Origin: CAZGEA01 sp964524515
Lineage (GTDB): Bacteria; Patescibacteriota; Microgenomatia; UBA8517
Assembly: GCA_964524515.1 (NCBI GenBank)
Contig: CAZGEA010000002.1
Span: 143,045-207,044, forward strand
Reading direction: 5' to 3'
DNA length: 64,000 bases
Shown here: in pieces, positions 7,707 through 15,549 of the stretch
How positions within the stretch are numbered: position 1 is the first letter of the stretch
Layout: every line of letters starts with the position of its first letter
Notes under the pieces: model-generated
What the model was told of the DNA's origin: nothing
The model's database searches: none
Seen by the model: only the letters and a program-made list of their open reading frames with translations
Translations under genes and position numbers: made by a program

Positions 7707-7880
7707 TTACTTAAGTTTTGTTTCCTCTTTGTGTGAAGTTCTCTTGCGGCAATTCTTACAATATTTATTAACAACAAGTTTTTCTTCCATGTTAACTTTA
7801 TTGCGTTCACTAATATAATTCCTGTTTTTGCACAGTGAACAAACTAGCATAACTAATTCTCTAGCTCCCTTTTTTGCCAT
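7707..7880 (-). CDS. rpmG: 50S ribosomal protein L33
   Basis: 57 aa from the ATG at 7880 ('MAKKGARELVMLVCSLC'). The open frame extends further upstream without homology. Two CxxC pairs ('CSLC' and 'CKNC') make this the zinc-binding (C+) form of L33. The rest matches the family ('NKYCKNCRKRTSHKE'). L33 sits near the E site of the large subunit. It is encoded alone, away from other ribosomal genes, with its own promoter (TTGCTT, 17 bp, TACAAT) and an 11-nt leader. Confidence 0.93.
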   Translation of the reverse strand: MAKKGARELVMLVCSLCKNRNYISERNKVNMEEKLVVNKYCKNCRKRTSHKEETKLK

Positions 7881-7891
7881 ACGTAGGGAAA

Positions 7892-7920
7892 ATTGTATCA
7901 CGGAGGCTATTGTGAAGCAA
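7892..7920 (-). promoter_or_regulatory. rpmG promoter
   Basis: On the minus strand TTGCTT (7920-7915), 17-bp spacer, TACAAT (7897-7892). The start codon is 11 nt downstream of the -10 box. Confidence 0.65.
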
Positions 7921-7968
7921 GTGGAGTAGAGAGGTAGGGACATTGTTTTGATTTTGTCTCTACTCCAC
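7921..7968 (-). terminator. 12-bp hairpin, possible terminator
   Basis: GTGGAGTAGAGA (7921-7932) pairs perfectly with 7957-7968. It lies just after the small gene at 8005-8112 and just before the rpmG promoter. The T-run after it is poor, so it may be an RNA end structure more than an intrinsic terminator. Confidence 0.5.
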
Positions 7969-8004
7969 AAGTTTTCCTCTGATATTAATCGACTTGACTT
8001 ATGA

Positions 8005-8112
8005 TTAATTCTGAGGCATCGATGAGATGATAAGGAGAGCTTGATACGACTGTGATTCATTCACCGCTATGGATTCTGAGATCACTAGACCTTCTTCGCG
8101 AAGTTGAACCAT
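8005..8112 (-). CDS. Possible 35-aa small protein
   Basis: A 35-codon frame from the ATG at 8112 ('MVQLREEGLVISES'). It is preceded at 5 nt by AGAGGAG, an ideal ribosome binding site. A promoter with TTGACA, 17 bp and TATTCT lies about 110 nt upstream, and a 12-bp hairpin lies after the stop. The leader contains a TGACGC/GCGTCA hairpin. The frame is open further upstream, but the Shine-Dalgarno site favours the short form. The transcript could instead be a small RNA. Function unknown. Confidence 0.45.
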   Translation of the reverse strand: MVQLREEGLVISESIAVNESQSYQALLIISSMPQN

Positions 8113-8220
8113 AGATTCTCCTCTCATGTGACGCTTAAGCTTCGCGTCAATGTGCAATTCACTAAGAAGGGGACAAAATCCCAGATGTTGATGCTTGATC
8201 AAACAGTCTTAGTAATTTGA

Positions 8221-8249
8221 AGAATACAAAAAATAATTTAAGGTGTCAA
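8221..8249 (-). promoter_or_regulatory. Promoter of the small gene/RNA
   Basis: On the minus strand TTGACA (8249-8244), 17-bp spacer, TATTCT (8226-8221). It reads away from queA towards the 35-aa frame. Confidence 0.6.
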
Positions 8250-8272
8250 TTATGCAATAAATAAATTTTCAT

Positions 8273-9322
8273 TTACATGATAAACATTGCATCACCAAAA
8301 CTGTAAAATCTATATTTGGTTTCTATTGCAGACTGATAAGCTTTTCCAATAACAGAATTTTCAAAATTAACAAATTCGTTTTTTGTATTGGGATAACTAA
8401 CAAATGCACAAATCAAAGATAAAAGTGTGGATTTTGGTAAGTGAAAATTGGTAATAAGTGCATCAACTACTTCAAATTTATAAGGAGGATAAATAAAAAT
8501 ATCAGTTTTGCCTGATAACTCTTTAAATTTATTCAAAGCTAAGGTTTCCAATACTCTCGTTGTTGTAGTTCCAACTGCAATTATTCGTCTGCCTTTATTT
8601 TTCGCTTTCAATATTTTTTCAATTTGATCTTTTTCAATTTCAAAATACTCGCTGTGCATTTTATGCTTTGTAATATCAGTTTCCCGAATTGGCAAAAAAG
8701 TCCCTGCTCCAACGTGTAGTACTACATTTGCAAATTCCACTCCCTTTTTATTTATTTCTTTTAAAAGTTCATTGGTAAAATGCAATCCTGCAGTAGGAGC
8801 TGCAGCACTACCTGATTGATTCGCATAAACAGTTTGATATTTCAATCTAATTTCATTTTCAGTGTCTTTTGATTTGATATATGGGGGCAGCGGAGTATGT
8901 CCAATTTTTCCAATTGCATCCCAAAAATCTTCTTCATTGCAATCAAATGATATCTCTGCAAAGTGGTCACCAATGTGGGAAACTGAGGCATAAATTTTAT
9001 CAAACTGAATTTTCTCACCAATTGCTAATTTCCCTCGTCTCATTACACTCCATTTATTGATTCCAGTTTTCTCCATCAATAAAAATTCCATTTCACCACC
9101 ATTTGATTTTGTGCCAAAAATTCTGGCTGGAAAAACTTTAGTAGTATTAAAAACTAACAAATCATTTGAAGTTAAGTATTGGGTTATATCACTAAAAATT
9201 TTATGCTCAATCTTTTTATTATCTTTATTAACAATTAATAGTTTCGAAGAATCTCGTGGAACTGCAGGGCTATGTGCAATTAATTCATTGGAAAGTATGT
9301 AATCAAATTTTGAAATATCCAT
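8273..9322 (-). CDS. queA: S-adenosylmethionine:tRNA ribosyltransferase-isomerase
   Basis: 349 aa, full length for QueA. It transfers and isomerises the ribosyl group of SAM to 7-aminomethyl-7-deazaguanine in tRNA, giving epoxyqueuosine. Typical blocks are present: 'LIAHSPAVPRDSSKLL' at the N terminus, 'FNTTKVFPARIFG', 'GSAAAPTAGLHFT', 'VLHVGAGTFLPI' and 'ITNFHLPKSTLLSL'. No other queuosine gene is in the window. The ATG at 9322 follows a TTAGAT box within a few bases; no ribosome binding site is seen. Confidence 0.96.
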   Translation of the reverse strand: MDISKFDYILSNELIAHSPAVPRDSSKLLIVNKDNKKIEHKIFSDITQYLTSNDLLVFNTTKVFPARIFGTKSNGGEMEFLLMEKTGINKWSVMRRGKLAIGEKIQFDKIYASVSHIGDHFAEISFDCNEEDFWDAIGKIGHTPLPPYIKSKDTENEIRLKYQTVYANQSGSAAAPTAGLHFTNELLKEINKKGVEFANVVLHVGAGTFLPIRETDITKHKMHSEYFEIEKDQIEKILKAKNKGRRIIAVGTTTTRVLETLALNKFKELSGKTDIFIYPPYKFEVVDALITNFHLPKSTLLSLICAFVSYPNTKNEFVNFENSVIGKAYQSAIETKYRFYSFGDAMFIM

Positions 9323-9352
9323 ATGTATCTAAGACAAAGAACGGATTTCTTG

Positions 9353-9424
9353 AGCCTGAGAGTGGAATCGAACCACCGACCCCGTTCTTACCAAGAACGT
9401 GCTCTGCCCCTGAGCTACCCAGGC
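9353..9424 (-). tRNA. tRNA-Thr (GGT anticodon)
   Basis: Acceptor GCCTGGG pairs with CTCAGGC (one G-U). The D-arm is GCTC..GAGC, the anticodon arm CGTTC-TTGGTAA-GAACG carries GGT, and the T-arm contains GGTTCGATTCC. The discriminator is T and the CCA end is not encoded, unlike the other threonine tRNA in this window. Confidence 0.93.
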
Positions 9425-9495
9425 AAGTCGCTAATTATAGCAAAGATTAATTACAACTATTGATTTATCTAAAAAAACTCTTTAATGTTAATGAT

Positions 9496-11961
9496 ATGAA
9501 TAAGCGTTTAGTCGGACTTCTGTTTATCTTGGCATCAATTCCAGTAACATTAGCTGTTTTATATGCTGGTATTAAATTTTACAGATCACGTGCTGCAGTA
9601 GGTCCTGGTACATTAGTTGTTTCGGGAACTTCTCTAAATTTAAATGGTAGTCGCTTCATTGTAGAGGGGACGAATATGGAATTTTATCGTGATCCAGGTT
9701 GTGATTTAGTAACTACTGGCGCAATTCCATTAAAAGCCCAAATTGCGCAAAAAATGAAAGATACAGGAATAAATGCAGTGCGTTTAAATTATAGTCATTC
9801 GTGGCTTGATGATAATCCAACAAATTTAAACAATTTCCTGGATATGATTCAGGCGTTAGCTGATAAAGGAATTTTCTCAATGCCTTCAGATCACGATTTC
9901 ACAGGTAAACCACTTACCAATAGAGCAACAGCATATCCAATGTTCCAAAGTATTATCCAAGGTGCAAGAGCTCGTGGAATTGAAGGATATTTAATAATGA
10001 ACCCATACAACGAACCAGGAGGAGCAGATTCACAAGAAATAAGTTGGGCAGATTGGGTTACTGCTCAAAAAGATACACTTAATTTCATAAGAAACACTGC
10101 AGGGTTCCAAGGAATAGTAGTATTAGATACTCGTTCATGGGCAGCTGATTTTGATGTTAATTCAATGCAACAGGTGTTAACTTATGATCAAGGAATTGCA
10201 ACTGGCGGCGCCAAAAAAGTTGTGTTCTCAAATCATTGGTATCCAAATATTCCACTATCAAATCCTCAAAACGCTGCCAACAATTCAAATGTTGTTCCAG
10301 TATTAACTGGTGAACTTGGTCAATACAATGCAACTCCTCTTGATCCTCAATATGTTAAAAATGTCTTAAAAAATGTAGTAGATGTTGGAATTCCAAAAGG
10401 CCACAATGGAGTATTCGCATGGATTTGGACATGGTGTGATGACAATAATATGACATCAGGTTGGGATAATCAGGCCAATAGATACGACTATTTCAATTTA
10501 AGTACTTATGGTCAAATTTATGTAACTGAATTTTACAATAAAGTAAATGGTGGTGGAGCAGGAACTCCAGGACCTACAAATACTGGTGTTGCAACAGCCA
10601 CATCAGTTGCAACGGCAACTGCGACTGCAACAGGTGGAAATGGTGGAGGAGGTTATCTTTTACATATGCAGGGTACAAGTTTAGTTAACGCTCAAAATCA
10701 AAGGTTTGTAATTGAAGGAGCAAACATAGAACTTTTTAGAGACTATGGTGGTTGTCCTGAAGTAACTGATGGTCAATATCCTCTTCGCACTCAAATTGCA
10801 ACAAAAATGAAAAGTATGGGCATTAATGTTGTACGTGTAAATTATTCGCAGCAATATTTAAACAACACAACAAATTACAATAAATTCATAGATTTCATGA
10901 AAGTTCTAACTCAAAATGGAATCATGGTAATGCCATCGGATCACTCTTTGACTGGTAATAGTTTGTCTACTCGTTCAAGTTATTATGCAACAATGAAAAA
11001 GATTGTTGATTCTGCAAAATCAGGTGGATTTGAGCAATATTTAATAATGAATCCATTTAACGAACCAGGCCCTGATGATTCATGGGCACAATGGGTAACT
11101 GCACAAAAAGATATATTGAATTATTTGAGAAATACAGCAAATTTCAAAGGCGTCGTAGTTCTAGATACACTATCTTGGGCAGCTGCATATGATGACACAG
11201 CAATGGCACAAGTTGTTGCACATGATGACACTCTATTGCCAACTTCAAATATAATTTTCTCAAATCATTGGTATCCAAATATTAATATCAATTCACCAAA
11301 ATCAGCTGCAGACAACGCCAATAATATACCTATATTAATTGGTGAATTGGGACAAATTAATCCTGGATCAAGTGGATTAGACCTCCAATATGCCAAAAAC
11401 GTATTAAGCTATGTTGTCAATCCTGGTATTTCAAAAGGCCACAATGGAGTATTCGCATGGATTTGGAACTGGTGTGACGAAAACACCATGACAAATGGTG
11501 ATTTCCAAACATTAAATTCGTACGGTCAAACATATGTAAATAGTTACTATAACTTAGTAGGTAACGGAGCTCTTCCAACTCCAACTGCCACTGCTACATC
11601 CAATGCCACTGCAACTTCTCAGGCAACGGCAACTGCTACATCAAATGCAACAAATATTGGGCAATCGACCTGTGAGTCAGGTATCAATTACGATCAAGGA
11701 TATCGATGTTATTCAGGAATAACTAGTTCAACTCAGTGTCAAGCAGTTTTGGGTAGATATTCTGGCTATGGCTTAGGTTGTAGTACAGGAACATTTTGTT
11801 GTGGGAATATTATTCCAGGGCAATCAACTCCTACTGCAACAGCCACATCAACTGGTACTGGTGGGCAATGTACTTTGAAAGCAGATATAAACAAGGACAA
11901 CAAAGTTGATCTCTTGGATTATGTCGTACTTTTTGAGGAATACCACAACACCTGTCCATGA
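9496..11961 (+). CDS. Secreted/anchored tandem GH5-like glycosidase with dockerin-like C terminus
   Basis: 821 aa from the ATG at 9496 ('MNKRLVGLLF'), with an N-terminal membrane anchor (residues 5-27). Two homologous glycoside hydrolase (clan A, GH5-like) domains follow. Domain 1 has acid/base 'NPYNEPGG' (Glu173) and nucleophile 'TGELGQYN' (Glu273). Domain 2 has 'NPFNEPGP' (Glu523) and 'IGELGQIN' (Glu617). Both share 'VFSNHWYPNI'/'IFSNHWYPNI' and 'KGHNGVFAWIW'. Thr/Ala linkers separate the domains. A Cys-rich block comes next (about 712-760). The end has one dockerin-type calcium loop ('DINKDNKVDLLDY') between two Cys. The likely role is cell-surface cleavage of a beta-glucan or mannan; the substrate is not shown. 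The stop overlaps the next start (ATGA). Confidence 0.85.
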   Translation: MNKRLVGLLFILASIPVTLAVLYAGIKFYRSRAAVGPGTLVVSGTSLNLNGSRFIVEGTNMEFYRDPGCDLVTTGAIPLKAQIAQKMKDTGINAVRLNYSHSWLDDNPTNLNNFLDMIQALADKGIFSMPSDHDFTGKPLTNRATAYPMFQSIIQGARARGIEGYLIMNPYNEPGGADSQEISWADWVTAQKDTLNFIRNTAGFQGIVVLDTRSWAADFDVNSMQQVLTYDQGIATGGAKKVVFSNHWYPNIPLSNPQNAANNSNVVPVLTGELGQYNATPLDPQYVKNVLKNVVDVGIPKGHNGVFAWIWTWCDDNNMTSGWDNQANRYDYFNLSTYGQIYVTEFYNKVNGGGAGTPGPTNTGVATATSVATATATATGGNGGGGYLLHMQGTSLVNAQNQRFVIEGANIELFRDYGGCPEVTDGQYPLRTQIATKMKSMGINVVRVNYSQQYLNNTTNYNKFIDFMKVLTQNGIMVMPSDHSLTGNSLSTRSSYYATMKKIVDSAKSGGFEQYLIMNPFNEPGPDDSWAQWVTAQKDILNYLRNTANFKGVVVLDTLSWAAAYDDTAMAQVVAHDDTLLPTSNIIFSNHWYPNININSPKSAADNANNIPILIGELGQINPGSSGLDLQYAKNVLSYVVNPGISKGHNGVFAWIWNWCDENTMTNGDFQTLNSYGQTYVNSYYNLVGNGALPTPTATATSNATATSQATATATSNATNIGQSTCESGINYDQGYRCYSGITSSTQCQAVLGRYSGYGLGCSTGTFCCGNIIPGQSTPTATATSTGTGGQCTLKADINKDNKVDLLDYVVLFEEYHNTCP

Positions 11962-12548
11962 TGTACATAGATAAAGAAACAAAAAAACAAATAGTTTTTA
12001 TTTCAGGTTTAATTTTATTAGTTGTGATTGCAGGGTTTTTTGCATACATGACTATTAATGTTGGAATGAAATCAAATGGCAAAAATGCTTTGTCTGATGA
12101 AAATAATTCACAACTTAATCAAGAAAAATTAAATATACTAATTTCACCTGAAACAGCCCAAATGCTACAGGGAAAGAATTACAATGTTGACATAATTCTT
12201 TCTGATTTAACCCAAAAACCAAATGCAGTTAGTCTAGAATTTATTTTTGATCCAAACGTAGTAGAAGTTGTATCAATTAAAGAAGGTAATCTGTGGGGAA
12301 AGACAAATATTTTGCAAAAAAATATTTCAAAAACAGGGTTAGCTACAGTTGATATTGGTCAAGGTTTCGGATCTGCATTCACAGGCCAAAATAAAATTGC
12401 AACATTTGTGATTAAAATAAAAAATACCACAAACCTAGATAAAGCAGCGCTCACGCTTGGAAATAATTCAAGTTGGGTATCAAATAGTAATCAAGGGTTG
12501 AAAAAGATATTTGCATCAGAGACAATGATTAATATAGTTAAAAAATAA
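11958..12548 (+). CDS. Membrane-anchored cohesin-like protein
   Basis: 196 aa with a basic start and one membrane helix (about residues 11-32). One extracellular beta-sandwich of about 145 aa follows ('VSLEFIFDPNVVEVVSIKEG', 'IATFVIKIKN'), the pattern of the cohesin family. There is no dockerin or sortase motif. The gene starts inside the stop of the GH5 gene (ATGA overlap), so the two are probably translated together. Cohesins bind dockerin modules, so it may hold the enzyme on the surface. This partnering is inference from context. Confidence 0.68.
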   Translation: MMYIDKETKKQIVFISGLILLVVIAGFFAYMTINVGMKSNGKNALSDENNSQLNQEKLNILISPETAQMLQGKNYNVDIILSDLTQKPNAVSLEFIFDPNVVEVVSIKEGNLWGKTNILQKNISKTGLATVDIGQGFGSAFTGQNKIATFVIKIKNTTNLDKAALTLGNNSSWVSNSNQGLKKIFASETMINIVKK

Positions 12549-12564
12549 AATTAAATTAAATTAA

Positions 12565-13425
12565 ATGAAACATCTGCTCATCCCAATAGTAATTGTAATA
12601 ACTGCTGCATTAGTAGTATCAGTATTTATAGCTCGCAAACCACAAGATATTAGCCCTGATGCTGCTGCTGCAACAATATTATCTTTAACCCCAACAACAC
12701 AATCAAAAAGTGCAAACCAAAATGTTGATTTAAATATTCAAATTGCAAGTAACACCAATTCAATAGTTGGAGTCGAATTGTATATCGAATACGATAGAAC
12801 TCAATTGCAATTCTTAGGATTCCAAGATGCAAATTTGTTTCCTAATTCCGAAGTAGTATCTGCTGCAACAGTTACAGATGGTGCACAAAATAAATCGACA
12901 ATAGCTTATACAAGAATAGTAACTCCAGGCAATTCTGGTTGGCAGGGAACAGGATCCATGGGAACACTACAATTCAAAGCATTAAAGCAATCAATTGCGA
13001 ATGTTTCATTTGCACCAAGTACACTTGTTGTTGCAACAAATGAAACAGGAACAAGCGTATTAAGCCAAGCAAATGGTGCAACTATCAACATAAGTCCAGC
13101 GGCAACAGCTTCCTCGGTTGCAACTCAGACCGCTACCGCTACTGCTACGGCAACTGCAACTCAGACTGCTACGGCAACTGCAACTCAGACCGCTACGGCA
13201 ACTGCAACGTCAACTTCTGCATCAACTGCGACAGCTACAGCGACAGCATGTGTGCTTAAAAGCGATATAAACAACGATAAAACGGTCAATCTTCAAGATT
13301 TTGCATTACTTATTGAAGATTTAAGAAACAAAAATAACAGATCAGACGTAAACAATGATGGAAAAGTATCAATTCTTGACTATATTGTTTTGTTCGAAGA
13401 ATTTGGCAATAGATGCACCATATGA
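12565..13425 (+). CDS. Cohesin-dockerin adaptor-like protein
   Basis: 286 aa: signal/anchor helix (about residues 5-24), a cohesin-like domain (about 38-178; 'VGVELYIEYDRTQLQFLGF', 'MGTLQFKAL'), a long Thr/Ala linker (about 180-228), and a dockerin-like end. The end holds two calcium-loop repeats ('DINNDKTVNLQDF' and 'DVNNDGKVSILDY') flanked by Cys. Unlike the GH5 protein, which has one loop, this is a full two-repeat dockerin. A protein with both partners can bridge between a cohesin and a dockerin, as adaptor scaffoldins do. The stop overlaps the next ATG by ATGA. Confidence 0.78.
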   Translation: MKHLLIPIVIVITAALVVSVFIARKPQDISPDAAAATILSLTPTTQSKSANQNVDLNIQIASNTNSIVGVELYIEYDRTQLQFLGFQDANLFPNSEVVSAATVTDGAQNKSTIAYTRIVTPGNSGWQGTGSMGTLQFKALKQSIANVSFAPSTLVVATNETGTSVLSQANGATINISPAATASSVATQTATATATATATQTATATATQTATATATSTSASTATATATACVLKSDINNDKTVNLQDFALLIEDLRNKNNRSDVNNDGKVSILDYIVLFEEFGNRCTI

Positions 13426-14273
13426 AAAATATTTTATTACTAGGAACAATCATCTTTTTTGTTGCAGCAATTGGTGTTGCAATTATTTTAGTTCGTCAAA
13501 ATCAAGAATATAGAAAAGGTGCTGCGCCATCAACAGATTTAACTCTCTACCCATCAGTTAGCTCTGTGGCTATAGGTGATAATTTTACTGTTGACATAGG
13601 TACAAACTCAAATGGAAACCAACTAGCTGGAGTTGAGATGTATATTTCATACGACACTTCAAAAATAGAATTTGTAAGTGGAACTCCAGGAACGTTTTTT
13701 GCAAATCCTACTACAATCGGGCCAACTGCAACAAATGGACAAATCTTCTACACTTTAGCTTTAACCCCAGATGGAGAGCCAGTTGACGCCCAAGGAACTG
13801 TTGCTAAATTAACCTTTAAAGCAATTGCAGCAGGTTCTGCGACATTTAATTTTGTTCGCCCAGACACAATTGCTGTTGCAATTAAAGAAGGCGGTCAAAA
13901 TGTATTGCAAAACGCAACCGGCACAACAATAACTGTAACTTCTGCAACAAGTGCAAGTCCAACCGCAACAGCCACAGCAACTGCAATCGGTGGCCAGTCG
14001 GTTGACTTATTCCCAACCGCAACAGCCACAGCAACTGCAACAGCGACGGCTCATTCAACAGCCACTGCGACGGCATTACCTACATCAACATCCAATGCAA
14101 CAGCCACAGCTACTGCAAAACCATCATCTGTCTCAACAGCTTCAGCTACACCAAAATTGCCAACTGAACTTCCAGATACAGGAGTTGAAACTCCAGTATT
14201 GTTTGGAATAGCGCTCGCCGGATCAATATTTATGATTTCAGGTGGATTGTTCCTAGCTTCCAAGAAATCTTAA
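13422..14273 (+). CDS. Cohesin-like surface protein with LPXTG anchor
   Basis: 283 aa from the ATG at 13422, which overlaps the previous stop. It has an N-terminal membrane segment, a cohesin-like domain ('AGVEMYISYDTSKIEFVSG', 'GTVAKLTFKAIAAG') and a Thr/Ala linker (about 170-245). The end is a sortase signal: 'LPDTG' at about residues 250-254, a hydrophobic helix, and a final 'ASKKS'. It is probably linked to the wall or held in the membrane and would present a cohesin for dockerin proteins. No sortase gene is in the window. Confidence 0.78.
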   Translation: MKNILLLGTIIFFVAAIGVAIILVRQNQEYRKGAAPSTDLTLYPSVSSVAIGDNFTVDIGTNSNGNQLAGVEMYISYDTSKIEFVSGTPGTFFANPTTIGPTATNGQIFYTLALTPDGEPVDAQGTVAKLTFKAIAAGSATFNFVRPDTIAVAIKEGGQNVLQNATGTTITVTSATSASPTATATATAIGGQSVDLFPTATATATATATAHSTATATALPTSTSNATATATAKPSSVSTASATPKLPTELPDTGVETPVLFGIALAGSIFMISGGLFLASKKS

Positions 14274-14300
14274 AGGCTTAGTTTATCTTCAATAATTTGG

Positions 14301-14340
14301 TATAATTCATTCGTGCCGGTATAGCTCAGTGGTAAACCAG
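14301..14340 (+). pseudogene. Truncated tRNA-Thr 5' half with promoter
   Basis: GCCGGTATAGCTCAGTGGTA at 14315-14334 repeats the first 20 nt of the intact tRNA-Thr exactly 60 bp upstream of it. The copy then diverges (AAACCAG) and lacks anticodon and T-arms. A TATAAT box at 14301-14306 precedes it and probably drives the intact tRNA as well. Confidence 0.75.
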
Positions 14341-14374
14341 TTTGCCACTATATACTATTCCAGCTCATAAATTC

Positions 14375-14449
14375 GCCGGTATAGCTCAGTGGTAGAGCAG
14401 CGCTTTTGTAAAGCGAAGGTCGCGGGTTCGAATCCCATTACCGGCTCCA
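14375..14449 (+). tRNA. tRNA-Thr (TGT anticodon)
   Basis: Acceptor GCCGGTA pairs with TACCGGC. The D-arm is GCTC..GAGC, the anticodon loop TTTGTAA carries TGT, and the T-loop is TTCGAAT. The discriminator is T and CCA is encoded. The T-stem shows one C-A mismatch and a G-T pair, and the anticodon stem one G-A pair, so the gene is slightly irregular. Confidence 0.9.
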
Positions 14450-14495
14450 AAAGTGACAGAAATAACTACAACTGTACACAAAACAACATAAAAGT

Positions 14496-14507
14496 TACAA
14501 TTAATTA
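14496..14507 (+). promoter_or_regulatory. -10 box, leaderless type
   Basis: TACAAT at 14496-14501, 6 nt, then ATG at 14508; no Shine-Dalgarno sequence. Confidence 0.55.
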
Positions 14508-15116
14508 ATGAAAACTCGTTCACTATTAATTGCCGTTGTAGGAATATTGTTTATAACTGGCATTTTCTTTGTTACTAAGAAACAATCTTCTGAGTTAAAT
14601 CAAAAACAGGAGGTCTCAACAGCTTCAATAAACGAAGATTCACTACGACTAGTAGATGGTATATTTACAAGCCCTCAACGAGAAAACGTTGCTCAATTCT
14701 CCTTACAGCTTCCTAAAGAATGGGAAGTAAAGAATTTCAATGGTGGAGAGATATTTTCTGTAGAATTTGTGAATGGCAATTACACTTTACAGATTTTTCA
14801 GCCATATGAAGGGAATACCTGTGTTTTCCCAGGAGATAAACCTTACGAAGGTCCGTCAGAAGTATTTGATAAAGCAATAGCTCTCCAAACATCATTTGGC
14901 CTCATTAAGATTGGTAGGAATCCCATTGACCTTTATGGAGATCAAGTTATTTTTAGAGCCTGTAGCCAAAAATATGGTTTTACAGAAAATGGTCAGATGT
15001 ATTTGGGAACAGGTACACAAATAGGCAATATTCAATATTTTGTTCCTAAAAGTTATGACGAGAATAAAATTAAAGAAATGAATACGCTACTACAAACAAT
15101 AAAACTTGTTAAATAG
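14508..15116 (+). CDS. Membrane-anchored extracytoplasmic hypothetical protein
   Basis: 202 aa with an N-terminal helix (about residues 5-23) after 'MKTR' and a globular part outside. The globular part resembles the small alpha/beta domains often found anchored in Patescibacteria ('FSLQLPKEWEVKNF', late 'MNTLLQTIKLVK'), but I cannot name it. Two Cys residues (CVFPG, RACS) could form a disulphide. It follows tRNA-Thr and has its own leaderless-type promoter. Confidence 0.7.
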   Translation: MKTRSLLIAVVGILFITGIFFVTKKQSSELNQKQEVSTASINEDSLRLVDGIFTSPQRENVAQFSLQLPKEWEVKNFNGGEIFSVEFVNGNYTLQIFQPYEGNTCVFPGDKPYEGPSEVFDKAIALQTSFGLIKIGRNPIDLYGDQVIFRACSQKYGFTENGQMYLGTGTQIGNIQYFVPKSYDENKIKEMNTLLQTIKLVK

Positions 15117-15171
15117 TGTCGAAGCACTAAGTCTGGGTGGGCCACTAGTTGAACCAAATATACATATCGAA

Positions 15172-15183
15172 TATAATATAAAA
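15172..15183 (+). promoter_or_regulatory. -10 box, leaderless type
   Basis: TATAAT at 15172-15177, 6 nt, ATG at 15184. It rules out an earlier in-frame start at 15106, which would lie upstream of the promoter. Confidence 0.6.
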
Positions 15184-15540
15184 ATGCTTAACTTCGGAAC
15201 AATTATGATCGGAACTGAAAACGCCAAAGAATTGGCATCCTTTTACGAAAAAGTTTTTGATAAAAAACCTGATATGACTGATGGTGATTGGGCTGGATGG
15301 AAAATGGGTAAAATGTTTTTTACAATAGGCGCCCACTCAGAAATACACGGTAAATCAAAGGAACCTCAAAGATTAATTTTAAATTTTGAAACTTCAGATG
15401 TTAAAAAAGAATTCGACAGAATAAAATCCATTGGGGCTCAAGTAATCAAAGAGCCATACGAAATGCAGGGAATGTGGCTTTCAACTCTTGCAGACCCAGA
15501 TGGTAATTATTTTCAGCTCGTTACTCCTTGGGAAGGATAA
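15184..15540 (+). CDS. VOC (glyoxalase/bleomycin resistance) family protein
   Basis: 118 aa, one VOC domain with two beta-alpha-beta-beta-beta units: 'MIGTENAKELASFYEKVF' at the start, and 'GMWLSTLADPDGNYFQLVTPW' split over the end. VOC proteins bind a metal and act as isomerases, dioxygenases or drug-binding proteins; the substrate is unknown. The final 'DPDGNYFQLV' is the usual metal-Glu region, with Gln in place of Glu, so metal binding is uncertain. The ABC exporter gene starts 9 bp downstream. Confidence 0.85.
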   Translation: MLNFGTIMIGTENAKELASFYEKVFDKKPDMTDGDWAGWKMGKMFFTIGAHSEIHGKSKEPQRLILNFETSDVKKEFDRIKSIGAQVIKEPYEMQGMWLSTLADPDGNYFQLVTPWEG

Positions 15541-15549
15541 AATTCCTTA

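Noticed and set aside
13120..13250. Tandem short repeats of Ala/Thr codons (also 13960-14130 and 11575-11650)
   Set aside because: They are coding linkers between domains and stay in frame in all four proteins of the locus, not separate repeat elements.
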